Shown here one piece after another: positions 16,522 to 26,624 of a DNA stretch of 64,000 bases. Source of the DNA: Paenibacillus agaridevorans. GTDB lineage: Bacteria; Bacillota; Bacilli; Paenibacillales; Paenibacillaceae. A model generated the notes under the pieces. The model saw only the letters and a program-made list of their open reading frames with translations, was not told where the DNA came from and did not search any database. The translations under genes were made by a program, and so were the position numbers. The stretch covers positions 58,561 through 122,560 of the forward strand of contig NZ_BDQX01000011.1 in the NCBI RefSeq assembly GCF_003112455.1, written 5' to 3'. The first letter of the stretch is position 1; each line of letters starts with the position of its first letter.

Positions 16522-17886
16522 ATGAAAAAAGAAATGGGAACGAAATCGTTACCGATGCTGCTGAAAGGCCTGCTGTTGATAGGCCTGCTGCTGGCGGCGG
16601 CTTGCGGCAATAACGCGAGCAATGAAGGACAGCAGTCGAATGCCGAGCCTGATTCCACAAACGCTGCGTCTAATGCAGCTCCGGAGGCGGTAAAGGATCC
16701 CGTCAATCTGAAGTTTCTGTATATCTGGCCAGAGTATGAGGCGATTATGAATGAAACCATTCGTCTCTTCGAAGAGAAAAACCCCCATATCCAGGTCGAG
16801 CCGGAAATTGTGCCCTGGGACAAGGCAATCGAGGTTATGCAGACCAAGGTAGCTGCCAATCAGGCGCCGGACGTGTCTTTTGGCTGGACGCATTGGATGG
16901 CTCCATTCGTCAACGAGGTGGACGCCGCAATGCCGTTGGACGATTATTTGCAGCAAGATCCGGCTTGGGAGCAGTCTTTTATTCGCAGCGACCTGCTCGA
17001 TATAAGCGTCGTGAATGCGGATAAACCATTTGTGTCCAATATTCCGTTTAAGTTATCCTTCCAGGTTGTTATCTACAATAAAAAGATGTTTAGCGACCAC
17101 CAGCTAGAAGTTCCGCAAACGCGGGAGCAAATGGAGCAAACCATGGAAAAGCTGGCTGCAAACGGCATCATTCCCCTTGCAGCCAGCGGCAAAGACGGAC
17201 AAATCGATATGCTTAAGGATTCCTTCGCGGGTATGAATTTTGTCAAGAACGGCACAGCGCAAGGCGCATGGCTGGCAGGCGAAGAAAGCTATGAATCTGC
17301 GGAATATATCGAAGCAATGGAGCTCGCCAAGCAATGGTTCTCTAAAGGATTTTTTGGCAAAGACGCCTTCGCGGTAGGCAACGACGAAATTGCCAATCTT
17401 CTGTTGACGAAACGCGCAGCGATGATTCTCGGCAATAACAACCAAATCCCTACGCTGCAAGAGCAGGTCGACGACGAGCTTGGCGCTTTCTTGTTTCCGG
17501 CTGCCGAAGGCTTGAAAATTCAGGCGCCGTTAACGGCAGATGGATTCTTCGTATTGAAAACGACGCAATATCCGGATGAAGCGGTTGAGTTCCTTAAGCA
17601 TCTCACCAGCGAAGAAGTCCAGAAGCTGTGGGCATCCCAAAGCAAATCCATGCCTGTGCTTCAAAACTTGAATACAGGTGATGAAACGCTGGATGGTCTG
17701 ATTGATCAAATTGCGGCAAGCGCAACCGATTATCCCGTGCAGAAGCTCACCTATAATCCGGCGGAGCTATCGAAGCAATTGCAGGCGGCTTTCGCAGAAT
17801 ATTTGCTGAACGCCAATGCGGATGTGACCGCTTCGGCGAAGAAGATGGAAGCGGATCACCGAAAAGCTATTGAGAGCAGCCAATAG
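16522..17886 (+). CDS. Sugar ABC transporter substrate-binding lipoprotein
   Basis: 454 residues. Lipoprotein signal with lipobox LLAAAC (Cys28), then an Asn/Ser-rich spacer and a family-1 solute-binding fold (NLKFLYIWPEYEAIMNETIRLF ... APDVSFGWTHWM ... FPAAEGLKIQAPLTADGFFV). It binds an oligosaccharide outside the membrane and hands it to the two permeases that follow. ATG 16522 has AAGGGGAG seven bases upstream; ATG 16516 is too close to it. A short palindrome (ATGCC-AA-GGCAT, 16476-16487) lies in the 77-base gap after the glycosidase gene. No ATPase is encoded nearby; a shared MsmX-type ATPase elsewhere in the genome is expected. Confidence 0.9.
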   Translation: MKKEMGTKSLPMLLKGLLLIGLLLAAACGNNASNEGQQSNAEPDSTNAASNAAPEAVKDPVNLKFLYIWPEYEAIMNETIRLFEEKNPHIQVEPEIVPWDKAIEVMQTKVAANQAPDVSFGWTHWMAPFVNEVDAAMPLDDYLQQDPAWEQSFIRSDLLDISVVNADKPFVSNIPFKLSFQVVIYNKKMFSDHQLEVPQTREQMEQTMEKLAANGIIPLAASGKDGQIDMLKDSFAGMNFVKNGTAQGAWLAGEESYESAEYIEAMELAKQWFSKGFFGKDAFAVGNDEIANLLLTKRAAMILGNNNQIPTLQEQVDDELGAFLFPAAEGLKIQAPLTADGFFVLKTTQYPDEAVEFLKHLTSEEVQKLWASQSKSMPVLQNLNTGDETLDGLIDQIAASATDYPVQKLTYNPAELSKQLQAAFAEYLLNANADVTASAKKMEADHRKAIESSQ

Positions 17887-17958
17887 ACGTCAGCCCTTGG
17901 GTTGGGCGAAATAGGTCGGAATATTTCAGGCTGCAAGGCCGACTAGCGGTATGGGGAG

Positions 17959-17983
17959 CCGGCAATCTTGGAGAGATTGCCGG
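17959..17983 (+). promoter_or_regulatory. Intercistronic hairpin between binding protein and permeases
   Basis: CCGGCAATCT and AGATTGCCGG form a perfect 10-bp stem with a TGGAG loop. No T-run follows (GTTCGCCC). Such hairpins after a binding-protein gene usually protect its mRNA 3' end so that more binding protein than permease is made. Confidence 0.55.
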
Positions 17984-18010
17984 TTCGCCCATAAAGGAGT
18001 GGAGACATAC

Positions 18011-18895
18011 ATGATAGCGCGCAAATATACGCTCGCATACTTATTTCTATTGCCGGCGGTCGCACTGCTGGCTGCCTTTTACATTTATCCCGTTCTGACA
18101 AGCGTTGTACGCAGCTTTACGGATTGGAATGGGTTTGATGCCGGATTTCTTTGGGTTGGCTGGGGCAACTATAAAAATGTGTTTGGCGATCATCATTTTT
18201 GGGCGGCAACGGGACGCACATTGCGGTTTGCTTTTGTGACGACTATTGTGCAGACTATACTCGGCTTTTTGCTGGCATTTTTCATCTATACGCTCGTATC
18301 CGATCGGTGGCGAAAACTGATGCGCGTCGCTGTTTATATTCCCGTCATTTTGCCTGGAGCGGTCGTGAGCCTTCTTTGGAGCAATCTGTTATCCCCCAAT
18401 TTCGGTCTGGTGAATGAAGTGCTGAGAGCAATTGGGCTTGAGGCGTGGGCAAGAGGATGGCTGGGAAGCACCGAGACCGCGATGAATACGCTTATGATCG
18501 TAAATACATGGAAGTTCATCGGCATGACCATTACGTTTTATATTGTTGCGATGCTGGCGATTCCGAAAGATCTTATAGAGAGTGCCAAGATGGACGGAGC
18601 AGGAAGCGGCACGCTTCTCTGGCACATATTCCGGCCTCTGCTAAAAGGGATTACGGAAGTTAATTTTATTCTATCGCTGATTGGCGGCTTGAAAGCGTTT
18701 GACCTTATCTACATGATGACAGGAGGAGGTCCGGGGGACAGCACCACTGTGCTCGGGATCATGATCTATCGACGCGCGTTTCTTTCCTTCCGGTTCGGCG
18801 AAGCGATTACGATGGGAATAATCCTGTTCATTGTTATTTTGACGCTAACCCTGATTAGCCGCAGGCTAATTGCCTCAAGGGAGGACGAGCAATGA
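18011..18895 (+). CDS. Sugar ABC transporter permease (MalF/UgpA type)
   Basis: 294 residues with six predicted membrane helices and the cytoplasmic EAA-type loop (LIESAKMDGAGSGTLLWHIFRPLL) that docks to the ATPase. The N-terminus YTLAYLFLLPAVALLAAFYIYP is typical of this subfamily. ATG 18011 is chosen because AAAGGAGTGGAG lies just upstream; the frame extends back to 17951 through the intercistronic hairpin without a ribosome site. Its stop overlaps the next start (ATGA). Confidence 0.93.
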   Translation: MIARKYTLAYLFLLPAVALLAAFYIYPVLTSVVRSFTDWNGFDAGFLWVGWGNYKNVFGDHHFWAATGRTLRFAFVTTIVQTILGFLLAFFIYTLVSDRWRKLMRVAVYIPVILPGAVVSLLWSNLLSPNFGLVNEVLRAIGLEAWARGWLGSTETAMNTLMIVNTWKFIGMTITFYIVAMLAIPKDLIESAKMDGAGSGTLLWHIFRPLLKGITEVNFILSLIGGLKAFDLIYMMTGGGPGDSTTVLGIMIYRRAFLSFRFGEAITMGIILFIVILTLTLISRRLIASREDEQ

Positions 18896-19725
18896 CAAAC
18901 AATAGATTATTCGGAGCGCTTCGTATGCTGCCGGTATACGGACTTTTTCTTATCATCGTTTACCCTTTGTTCTACATGGTGTTTAATTCCTTGAGAACAA
19001 CCCGTGAAATCATGATGCAGCCGTCCGGGCTGTGGTCGTCTTCGGGGCCGCAATGGTCGAATTATGCGGAGGCTTTTGTGATCGGCAAAGTATCGGTGTA
19101 TTTTGCCAACAGTGCATTCGTGACGATCAGTTCGCTTGTGATTACGCTTGCGGTGGTAACCTTGGCGGCGTATTCTCTCGGCAAGTGGAAACCGCCGGGC
19201 CACTCGGTGCTCTTTGTCGGATTTCTGGCCACTCTGATGATAACCGGAGAGATGACAACCATTCCGATTTTTCTGATGCTGCGCGATTTGGACCTGCTCA
19301 ATTCGCATCCCGGACTTATTCTTGCTTATGTTGGGGGAGGGATCGGCATGGCCATCTATTTGATACGCAATTTTGTACTGTCGCTGCCCAAGGAGCTGGA
19401 CGAAGCGGCCCGAATTGACGGGGCGGGCTACATGAGGGTGTTCTGGTCTATTGATCTGCCGCTGATTGTGCCTGTGCTTGCAGTCGTTGCCATTATGAGC
19501 TTCGTGGGAGTGTGGAGTGAATTTTTCTGGGCTTTGATTACGATTACGGATGACAAATTGAAGACGCTGCCGCTAGGACTGCTGAATTTTCAATCGCAAT
19601 ACAACACCAATTATGGCGTGCTTCTGGCGGGACTTACAATCGTAACTCTTCCATCTTTGCTTGTCTACTTGTTCTTCTCCCGTTATTTTATTGAAGGAAT
19701 GACAGCGGGAGCGGTCAAGGGGTAA
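18892..19725 (+). CDS. Sugar ABC transporter permease (MalG/UgpE type)
   Basis: 277 residues, six membrane helices, EAA-type loop ELDEAARIDGAGYMRVFWSI, and the family's usual C-terminus FIEGMTAGAVKG. It pairs with the preceding permease, to which it is coupled by a four-base overlap. The 33-base gap to the SLH glycosidase keeps that gene in the same operon. Confidence 0.93.
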   Translation: MTNNRLFGALRMLPVYGLFLIIVYPLFYMVFNSLRTTREIMMQPSGLWSSSGPQWSNYAEAFVIGKVSVYFANSAFVTISSLVITLAVVTLAAYSLGKWKPPGHSVLFVGFLATLMITGEMTTIPIFLMLRDLDLLNSHPGLILAYVGGGIGMAIYLIRNFVLSLPKELDEAARIDGAGYMRVFWSIDLPLIVPVLAVVAIMSFVGVWSEFFWALITITDDKLKTLPLGLLNFQSQYNTNYGVLLAGLTIVTLPSLLVYLFFSRYFIEGMTAGAVKG

Positions 19726-19758
19726 AGCGCAAATATACAATATTGGGGTGAATCGTGT

Positions 19759-22700
19759 ATGAGATTTAAGCAACTAACTGCAAGCTTTCTGGCAGCGCTG
19801 ATCGTTACGGTCGGCTTGCTGCCGCCTTTGGCGGGCGAGACGGCCGGAGCGGCAGCGGAGGAAAACGATTATGATGCGGTAGAGAATGCGTCGGTTGAGA
19901 GTATCGACGGTATTCCAACCCTGCATATTAACAATCAACCGCAGCCGCTAGTCGGCTGGTTTCAATGGGATTGGTATCCCGGAATGACGCAATCCGCCGA
20001 CTATGCGGGTATTCGGATCTATCAGCCGCGACATACGACCGGCTATCCGACTCTCGAAGTGTGGTTGCCGCACATGCAGGAGATTGCCGAACAGGACCCC
20101 AACGCCTACTTCCTGCCCGTGATCTGGATGGGTTCCAATACCCCGTTTGGCTTTGACGAAAAAAACAGTTCGGATGTGCATACCGATACAGGGGCTTCTT
20201 GGGGAGCGATATCCTACGGCTCGGATGAATGGCAGAATCGGGCGGAGCTGCTGCTGCGGGAGCAAATTCGCAGGTATGAGGCAAGTCCTGTCGGCGATCG
20301 CATTTTGGGGTATATGTTAAGCGCGGGCAGTACAGCAGAGTGGTTCTATGTAGATACCTGGGCCAATCGGGATTTTGACCGCAGCGTTAGCAATAAGGCG
20401 AAGTTCCGGCAATGGCTGCAAGAGAGGTACAATCATGATGTCGCCAAGCTAAGAGAAGCGTGGAACGATGCGTATGTCACGTTTGAAAGCGCTGACATTC
20501 CAGCGAAGGCTTCCGGTGATCCGTTCCTAAATCCAGGGTCACAGAGCGACCTGATTGATTATGCCGTGTACCACAACGAGATTGTGTCCGAGCGGATGAC
20601 TTACTTGTCCCATGTTGTGAAGGAAGAAGTGGAAGGCCGGAAGCTCGCTGCCGTATACGGCGGCTACACGATGGCATTCGGACAATACGGTCCGTTGTCG
20701 GGCATGCTGGATTTTGAGACGTTGCTTCGTAACGACGATATTGATCTGCTGTATTCGCCGCTGGACTATACGCACAGGGATCTGGATGACGGCTTCACAA
20801 GTGTCCACGGAGCGATGGACTCGGCCCGCTTGTACGGCAAACTATACGTGGGCGAAGATGACTATGCGACGCATATGGGGACCGATACCCATGGCGCTCC
20901 GCCATTGGCCAACGACATTGAGGGATCGCTTGCTCTCTTGTGGCGCAATTTTGGATTTACGCTGTCCAAAAACTACGGCATTCACTGGTATGACGACGCC
21001 GGGTATGGCGGGTTTCATAACGCGCGAATGATGAACAACATTCGACTGATGAATCAGCTAGCAGAAGCTGCCGTTGATCTACCGAGGCGGTCGACAACCG
21101 AAATCGCGCTTGTCCTGGACGAGTTCTCCCAGTTGATTCAATCTGCCGGGGGTTCCCCGGTCAATGAACGGGTAAGGCTCATTCGGGAGGAGTTGTCCGC
21201 CGTTGGAGCTCCTTACGATATCGTGCTGCTTTCTGATGTGTTAGCCGGCAAAACCGATCCGTACAAGTTGTATATTATGGCTAATGCTTATGCCTGGGAT
21301 AACGAACGACTTGCGCAGCTGGAGAATTGGGATAAAACGGGCAAGACGCTCGTCTGGCTGTATGCGGCAGGATACTGGAAGCGGGATGCAGATGGAGTGG
21401 ACAGTCGTTCCGCAGGGCATATGGCATCGGTAACCGGTGTGCCGAGCGTGGAGATCGGGAAGCAGAGCTTTGAAATTCTGCCTGCTGAAAGCAGCACGTC
21501 GTCGTTGCTGTCGGGAATAGACGTATCCGAACCGCTCGGCGGATCAGTGCCGGCTATACCGCTGTATGCGGCAGTTGGATACGAAGCGGCGGGATTTCAA
21601 TTACTGGGACAGACAGGCTCACATGCTACCGCTGTATATAAAGAGCATGCAGGCGGAGCGGAAGTATGGATCGGCTCACCCTCTATTTCATCGGAGCTAC
21701 TGTATCGCAATTTGGCCGATCTGGCCGGCGTTCATTTGTATTCGAGAAGCGGCAAGCAGGTGAATGCCAACGAATCCTTTGTATTCGTCACATTGCCGGA
21801 GGCCGGCACAGAAACGATCCGGTTCCCGGATGCATCGCCTCGCTACGATATTATAGCTGGCGAGTTTATCTTTCCCGATTCGGAAGGTGATGTCGAGCTG
21901 TCAACGGATAGCGCGGCTACCTTCGCTTTCTTCAACGGCAACCCTGCCGATCTGAAGCTGAACAGACAGGGAGAATATGCTACCGATCTGGACCGGCTTG
22001 TGCTCCGTCTGGAGGGCGAAACACTGAAGGAGCAGCAATTGGAAAGCCTGTCCGACCGTGAGTTTGAAACAATTGCGGGCTCGGATATCTCCTTTGCACT
22101 GACCGGGATTACATCGGACGGTTATTATTTCTACGAGGATGAGATGGAAGCAGCTTCGCTCTGGAGCAGCAGTAACGAAAATGTCGCCATTGTCGATTCG
22201 GAAGGGCGAGTATCGGCGCTTGAGGAAGGGCAGACGGTTATAACGGCTACCTCAAGCGGAGTTGTCGCAAGCGCTTTGTTGACGATCAGCGCGCCTTTGG
22301 AGGAGTCTCTCATGCAGCGTATGCCGACGGCTTTCTGGAGCACTTGGTCGATGGCCAACGGCTGGCATCCGTTCACCTTCGGAGAAGGCAACGAATATGG
22401 CATAGGCGAACAAAGGGATGCGGCTACAGCCGAGAACGGAGAGAACTATACTCAAGTATTCCGCTATGCGCCGCTGCAGAACGGAGAACAGATTAGCGGA
22501 TCGCTGGACTCCCTCCAAGTGCCCAATAAAACCAAGGTAAAGGCGATTGCAACCTTCCGATACCCGCAAGGAGCGACGCAGGGCGTATACAATTCCGTTA
22601 TTATGGAGGGATATACGGAAGGCGGCGGCAGCAATATATTCGTGGTACAAAAGGATTTGCCCGTGACGGGAAAGGGAACCTCCGTGGAAGTGGATTTATC

Positions 22701-25602
22701 CGCTTATGCGGGTCAGAAAATCAGGATCGACCTGAATGTGCGTCACAAAGGCGCAACCTCTTGGGAGGATGCGGAAGTGCTGCTGACGGACTATAAATTC
22801 GTGTATGAAGATGAAACGCCGGTCAATTCCGTCACGCATCTGGAATTCGATAAGGTTAACACAACGGTGAAACCGGGAACGAGCGGTCATCTGCAGATCA
22901 ACGAGGTGTATAGCGACGGTTCTCGCGGCGTCTGGCTCCAGGAAGAGAATGCCCATTTCTACAATGATCGGCCGGATATCGTCCAAGTGGACAATACGGG
23001 TCATTTCCTGGCGCTCAAGGAAGGAACAGCTCAAATAACGCTGGTAACTGATCATACGTTAACCAGAGGATATGTGCATGTAAGCAATGATGGTTATGTA
23101 TATGAGGACTTGCTGGACGTGTATGAAGAGGAAGGAAGCTGGACGGCGGAACCGACCTATGCGGGCTTCCCATTCGGCAGTTGGACAGAATACGGCGGCG
23201 CCTCGAGGCCGGAGAGCGTGGTCATGGAGGATGGCAACAGCTATGAACATCCCATTGTACTCGCGGGAAGCGATAGCGGCACCGGCATTAATGGCCGGAT
23301 CAGCCTGGAGGTACCGGATCAACCGGCTGTCTTTTTGACAGGAAAGTTCGGATTTGTGGGCGAGTCCGGAGCCGTGCAGCGTCAAGCGAAGTTTTTTATG
23401 CGATCATGGGATACGAGCATTACCGGCAGCAATCCCTTCTATCAAGAATATACAGTATCCGATGATGGTGCACTGTCTACGTTTGAGATTGATATTTCGG
23501 CTTTTGCAGGCGAGACGTTGGAGACAACGGATATCTATCTGTTGAAAGAAAACGGCGAAGGATCGTCGCTGGAGATCGCTCTTACAGAGCTGGCCTTCCG
23601 AATGCTGCCGCCTGATGTCGGCAAACCCGTGGCGCTCATCGCTGATCGTCCGCATCTGGTACTGCCTGTAAACGGCCAAGATACGCTTACGGTTACCGAA
23701 TTAAACAGTCAGGGACACTTGCGGCAACCTGCAGAAACGGTAACTTGGTCCACCAATCACAACGATACGGTAACGGTCGGCAGCGATGGTGTCATCGCTG
23801 CGCTGCAGCCAGGAATTGCAGTTGTGCAAGCTGATATGGGCCCGATGCGCACCTTTGTTGTGGTGGAGGTACGACCAGAGGGAATGTCTTCGGGGCAATC
23901 GGCCGATCCCTATCGCTGGACAAGTTTGCAGCGGCTGCCGCAATTCTCGCTAATGGAGGCGGATATTCCCTATTTCTACATCGGCCCGCATCGTCGGGAG
24001 GCCGTTATGGCTCCTCCTGTTGTGACGACGGTATCAGAGCCAACCGGAACCGTTGGCCAAGCGAATGTGACAATTGAAGGAACGGCAATGAACGGAGCTT
24101 TGGTGCAAGTATGGCAGGACTCCAATGGCAACGCTTCGGTGGACAGTTGGGATAAGCTGGCCGCAACGAAACGCTTGACCGATGGCAGCGAATTTGTGAT
24201 TGAGGTGCCGTTGGATCAGGAGGGAGTTTACCACTTCCTGCTGACCGGCGCTAACGAATGGGGAGAACGAAGCAAGGAAACGGTAGTGCCAGAGATTCAG
24301 TATGTCCTACCTGCCGGGCAATCGTACTCTCGCGGGACAGATCCTGAGCGGGTGAAGCTGCTATTGAACGGGCGTACCGCCGATCTGGGCCGAGAGAAGC
24401 GCGACCAATCGTCGAATGGTTTTTCCGTAACCTACTTGTTGGACTATGACAAGCTATTGTCTAGCCTAGTGGGGGATGAGGGGGCGATAATTGAAATTGC
24501 GCTGGATCTGGATAACCCCGAAGCTGCGCTGGAGTTGGATGGAAAGTCGCTTGAATTGCTGGGTAACCGCAAAGCTTTTATTACGCTGCAAACATCGAGC
24601 GCTTACTACACGCTGAATGCGGCGCAACTGCAGGAACAATTCCTGAGCGGAGCGGAGGCGGACGACGACGGATTGTTGCTGCGAGTTGTTATTTCTGAAG
24701 TGGCAGAATCCGAGAGAAGTCGGGTGGCGAAGTCCCTCAAGCGGAATGGACTGGAATTGATCGGTTCGCCGATTCGCTTCGAGTTGATGCTGGGACAGGA
24801 AGGGCGAATGGATCCTGTTGATACTTTTGATTTTTACGTGGAGAGAGGAATCAAACTTCCGTCAGAAGCGGAGAAGATATTCGATAAGGCGGCGGCATTT
24901 GTTGTCGATGAACAAGGCGAAGTACGTCCGGTCCCTGCCATCCTTGACTCGACGGATGACCGCAAATTCGTTCAAATTCGCAGCCTGACTAATAGCCTAT
25001 ATGCTCTGGCGATTTCGAATATTGCCTTTCTCGATATGAAGGGTCATTGGGGACAAGGGGCCGTCGAGGATATGGCCAGACGGTTAGTCGTCTCCGGTTA
25101 CGCGAACGGTCAGTTCAAGCCCGATGCAGCAGTGACAAGAGCTGAACTGTCTGTTATGCTGGCTCGCGGCTTGGGCTTGAAGCCAATAGAGGGAGATAGC
25201 GCATTTAACGATGTCGATGCTTCGGCTTGGTATGCGGGCTGGCTGGAAGCTGCCTGGAAAAGCGGGTTGATAGCCGGATATGACGATGGAAATTTCCGTC
25301 CCGACAATCCGGTTAATCGCGAGGAAGCGATGGTTATTGCCAGCCGAGCTATGATATTGGCCGACGATAAAGAGTCTGCCGCTGTACTTAGCGATATGGC
25401 GGTCCTTGAGCGTTTTATAGACGCCAATCTAGTGTCAGTCTGGGCCGTCCCGGCAGCTGCCAACAATGTCAACTGGGGATTGTTTGCCGGAAGGGCGAAG
25501 CATATGCTGGCGCCCAAGGCCAGCATCACGCGTGCTGAGGCGGCTGTTGTGATTCGGCGTTTGCTATCGAAGGCCGGCCTCATCGAGACAATCGACCAAT
25601 GA
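19759..25602 (+). CDS. Giant secreted SLH glycosidase, GH42-like with Big_2 and carbohydrate-binding-like modules
   Basis: 1947 residues. Signal peptide (1-~34). The N-terminal catalytic region (~45-640) is GH42/clan-A-like: PLVGWFQWDWYPG, then AGSTAEWFY with Glu194 as acid/base candidate, and LYVGEDDYATH with Glu366 as nucleophile candidate. Next come alternating modules: Big_2 (~765-845), beta-sandwich A (~855-1018), Big_2 (~1025-1108), beta-sandwich B (~1114-1285, similar to A: EVDLSAYAGQ versus EIDISAFAGE), Big_2 (~1292-1371), another Ig-like domain (~1418-1510) and a beta-rich region. Three SLH repeats end it (~1756-1947; GHWGQGAVEDMARRLVVSGY is the first). The SLH repeats should hold it on pyruvylated secondary wall polymer. 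ATG 19759 with TGGGGTGA upstream. As last gene of the LacI operon it probably performs the extracellular cut whose products the transporter imports. Exact GH family is uncertain. Confidence 0.8.
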   Translation: MRFKQLTASFLAALIVTVGLLPPLAGETAGAAAEENDYDAVENASVESIDGIPTLHINNQPQPLVGWFQWDWYPGMTQSADYAGIRIYQPRHTTGYPTLEVWLPHMQEIAEQDPNAYFLPVIWMGSNTPFGFDEKNSSDVHTDTGASWGAISYGSDEWQNRAELLLREQIRRYEASPVGDRILGYMLSAGSTAEWFYVDTWANRDFDRSVSNKAKFRQWLQERYNHDVAKLREAWNDAYVTFESADIPAKASGDPFLNPGSQSDLIDYAVYHNEIVSERMTYLSHVVKEEVEGRKLAAVYGGYTMAFGQYGPLSGMLDFETLLRNDDIDLLYSPLDYTHRDLDDGFTSVHGAMDSARLYGKLYVGEDDYATHMGTDTHGAPPLANDIEGSLALLWRNFGFTLSKNYGIHWYDDAGYGGFHNARMMNNIRLMNQLAEAAVDLPRRSTTEIALVLDEFSQLIQSAGGSPVNERVRLIREELSAVGAPYDIVLLSDVLAGKTDPYKLYIMANAYAWDNERLAQLENWDKTGKTLVWLYAAGYWKRDADGVDSRSAGHMASVTGVPSVEIGKQSFEILPAESSTSSLLSGIDVSEPLGGSVPAIPLYAAVGYEAAGFQLLGQTGSHATAVYKEHAGGAEVWIGSPSISSELLYRNLADLAGVHLYSRSGKQVNANESFVFVTLPEAGTETIRFPDASPRYDIIAGEFIFPDSEGDVELSTDSAATFAFFNGNPADLKLNRQGEYATDLDRLVLRLEGETLKEQQLESLSDREFETIAGSDISFALTGITSDGYYFYEDEMEAASLWSSSNENVAIVDSEGRVSALEEGQTVITATSSGVVASALLTISAPLEESLMQRMPTAFWSTWSMANGWHPFTFGEGNEYGIGEQRDAATAENGENYTQVFRYAPLQNGEQISGSLDSLQVPNKTKVKAIATFRYPQGATQGVYNSVIMEGYTEGGGSNIFVVQKDLPVTGKGTSVEVDLSAYAGQKIRIDLNVRHKGATSWEDAEVLLTDYKFVYEDETPVNSVTHLEFDKVNTTVKPGTSGHLQINEVYSDGSRGVWLQEENAHFYNDRPDIVQVDNTGHFLALKEGTAQITLVTDHTLTRGYVHVSNDGYVYEDLLDVYEEEGSWTAEPTYAGFPFGSWTEYGGASRPESVVMEDGNSYEHPIVLAGSDSGTGINGRISLEVPDQPAVFLTGKFGFVGESGAVQRQAKFFMRSWDTSITGSNPFYQEYTVSDDGALSTFEIDISAFAGETLETTDIYLLKENGEGSSLEIALTELAFRMLPPDVGKPVALIADRPHLVLPVNGQDTLTVTELNSQGHLRQPAETVTWSTNHNDTVTVGSDGVIAALQPGIAVVQADMGPMRTFVVVEVRPEGMSSGQSADPYRWTSLQRLPQFSLMEADIPYFYIGPHRREAVMAPPVVTTVSEPTGTVGQANVTIEGTAMNGALVQVWQDSNGNASVDSWDKLAATKRLTDGSEFVIEVPLDQEGVYHFLLTGANEWGERSKETVVPEIQYVLPAGQSYSRGTDPERVKLLLNGRTADLGREKRDQSSNGFSVTYLLDYDKLLSSLVGDEGAIIEIALDLDNPEAALELDGKSLELLGNRKAFITLQTSSAYYTLNAAQLQEQFLSGAEADDDGLLLRVVISEVAESERSRVAKSLKRNGLELIGSPIRFELMLGQEGRMDPVDTFDFYVERGIKLPSEAEKIFDKAAAFVVDEQGEVRPVPAILDSTDDRKFVQIRSLTNSLYALAISNIAFLDMKGHWGQGAVEDMARRLVVSGYANGQFKPDAAVTRAELSVMLARGLGLKPIEGDSAFNDVDASAWYAGWLEAAWKSGLIAGYDDGNFRPDNPVNREEAMVIASRAMILADDKESAAVLSDMAVLERFIDANLVSVWAVPAAANNVNWGLFAGRAKHMLAPKASITRAEAAVVIRRLLSKAGLIETIDQ

Positions 25603-25663
25603 AAGCAACAAAGGATTGGCGATTAATTCCCTCAGAAGGGGCTGTCTTTTAAGTCCCGAAAAT

Positions 25664-25697
25664 AAAAAAGTTGGGCGGAAAAATCCGTCCAACTTTT
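25664..25697. terminator. Bidirectional terminator between convergent operons
   Basis: AAAAAGTTGGGCGGA pairs with TCCGTCCAACTTTTT (one G-T pair) around a short A loop. It ends the plus-strand glycan operon and the minus-strand polysaccharide operon. Confidence 0.85.
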
Positions 25698-25739
25698 TGT
25701 TCTCTTGCAGAAAGTAATGAGCGCGGTCCATGTATCCTA

Positions 25740-26624
25740 CTACTCGAGCAATTCCTTTAAAGTATCATAATAATGATAGGAAAAGCTTAGTTTGGGATAC
25801 TGGAAGCGGTCGTCCAGACTAGCCCAAGACTTTTGCAACTCTTCAAGGCCGACGTTATAATAGGTGTTGATATCTACGAGTTTATGTTTTCCTGGCTGTT
25901 GCAGCTCGGCGATATTGATGATCGGTTTGCCATGCTTTTTGGAAAAATGAACTTCGTTCTCGATTTGCGTAAATTCGTCAGTGCGATCATAATTCATGAC
26001 GGCAATTCCATCACCTGCCAAGGATATCAAGCGATCCAGTTCATACAGAGAATATCTGTCGTAGAAATTAGGAATTGTAACAATCATAATTAAATCCTTA
26101 TCCTTTGCCACCTGATAGGCTGCTTCCAAACCATCAATAAATGTTTCAATTATTTTTACTTTTCCCTTTTTGTCAGCTGCATCCCATTCCTCCAAAAGAT
26201 AAGGCTCTACATCGATAACAAGACCTTTCAATCCAGCTTTTTTGTCTACCTTTTGATTGAGCAGCTCTACTTTCATGATTTCTTCTTTCAGAGATGCTCC
26301 GTCTGCTTCCAAGCCCCATTCGGCTTCTCCAGTCAGATAAAATACATCAATCGTATGTTCCTGCATTTGCGAAAGAAAAGATTCTGCTTCTTGTGATGCA
26401 AGTAATTCTTTGGAGAATGATTGATAGATGGCTCCAATATCCATCCGATCAAGAATGGATAGCAATGCAGGGCGCTCTTCGGCTAATACGACTTCATCTG
26501 ACCAAGAAAAGATACTATGCTTGCTGTGTGTTTCAGCTGATTTTTGCGCAACACGATTAACAATCAGGATAATTCCTATAACCAGGATCAGTGTCAATCC
26601 CGTATAATAAATGAGCTTTTTCAT
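25740..26624 (-). CDS. Membrane-anchored TIM-barrel-like protein of the polysaccharide operon
   Basis: 294 residues. One N-terminal membrane segment (LIYYTGLTLILVIGIILIVN) leaves the rest outside the cell. The body alternates strands and helices like a glycosidase barrel: IDVFYLTGEAEWG, GLVIDVEPYLLEEW, IMIVTIPNFYD, GIAVMNYDRTD, GKPIINIAEL. The acidic DVEP motif after a beta-strand and the MNYD motif recall GH18-like or related barrels, but I do not recognise a named family, and no activity is claimed. It is the last gene of the operon, overlapping the upstream gene by four bases. By analogy with other exopolysaccharide loci it could trim the secreted polymer or release it. Confidence 0.7.
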   Translation of the reverse strand: MKKLIYYTGLTLILVIGIILIVNRVAQKSAETHSKHSIFSWSDEVVLAEERPALLSILDRMDIGAIYQSFSKELLASQEAESFLSQMQEHTIDVFYLTGEAEWGLEADGASLKEEIMKVELLNQKVDKKAGLKGLVIDVEPYLLEEWDAADKKGKVKIIETFIDGLEAAYQVAKDKDLIMIVTIPNFYDRYSLYELDRLISLAGDGIAVMNYDRTDEFTQIENEVHFSKKHGKPIINIAELQQPGKHKLVDINTYYNVGLEELQKSWASLDDRFQYPKLSFSYHYYDTLKELLE

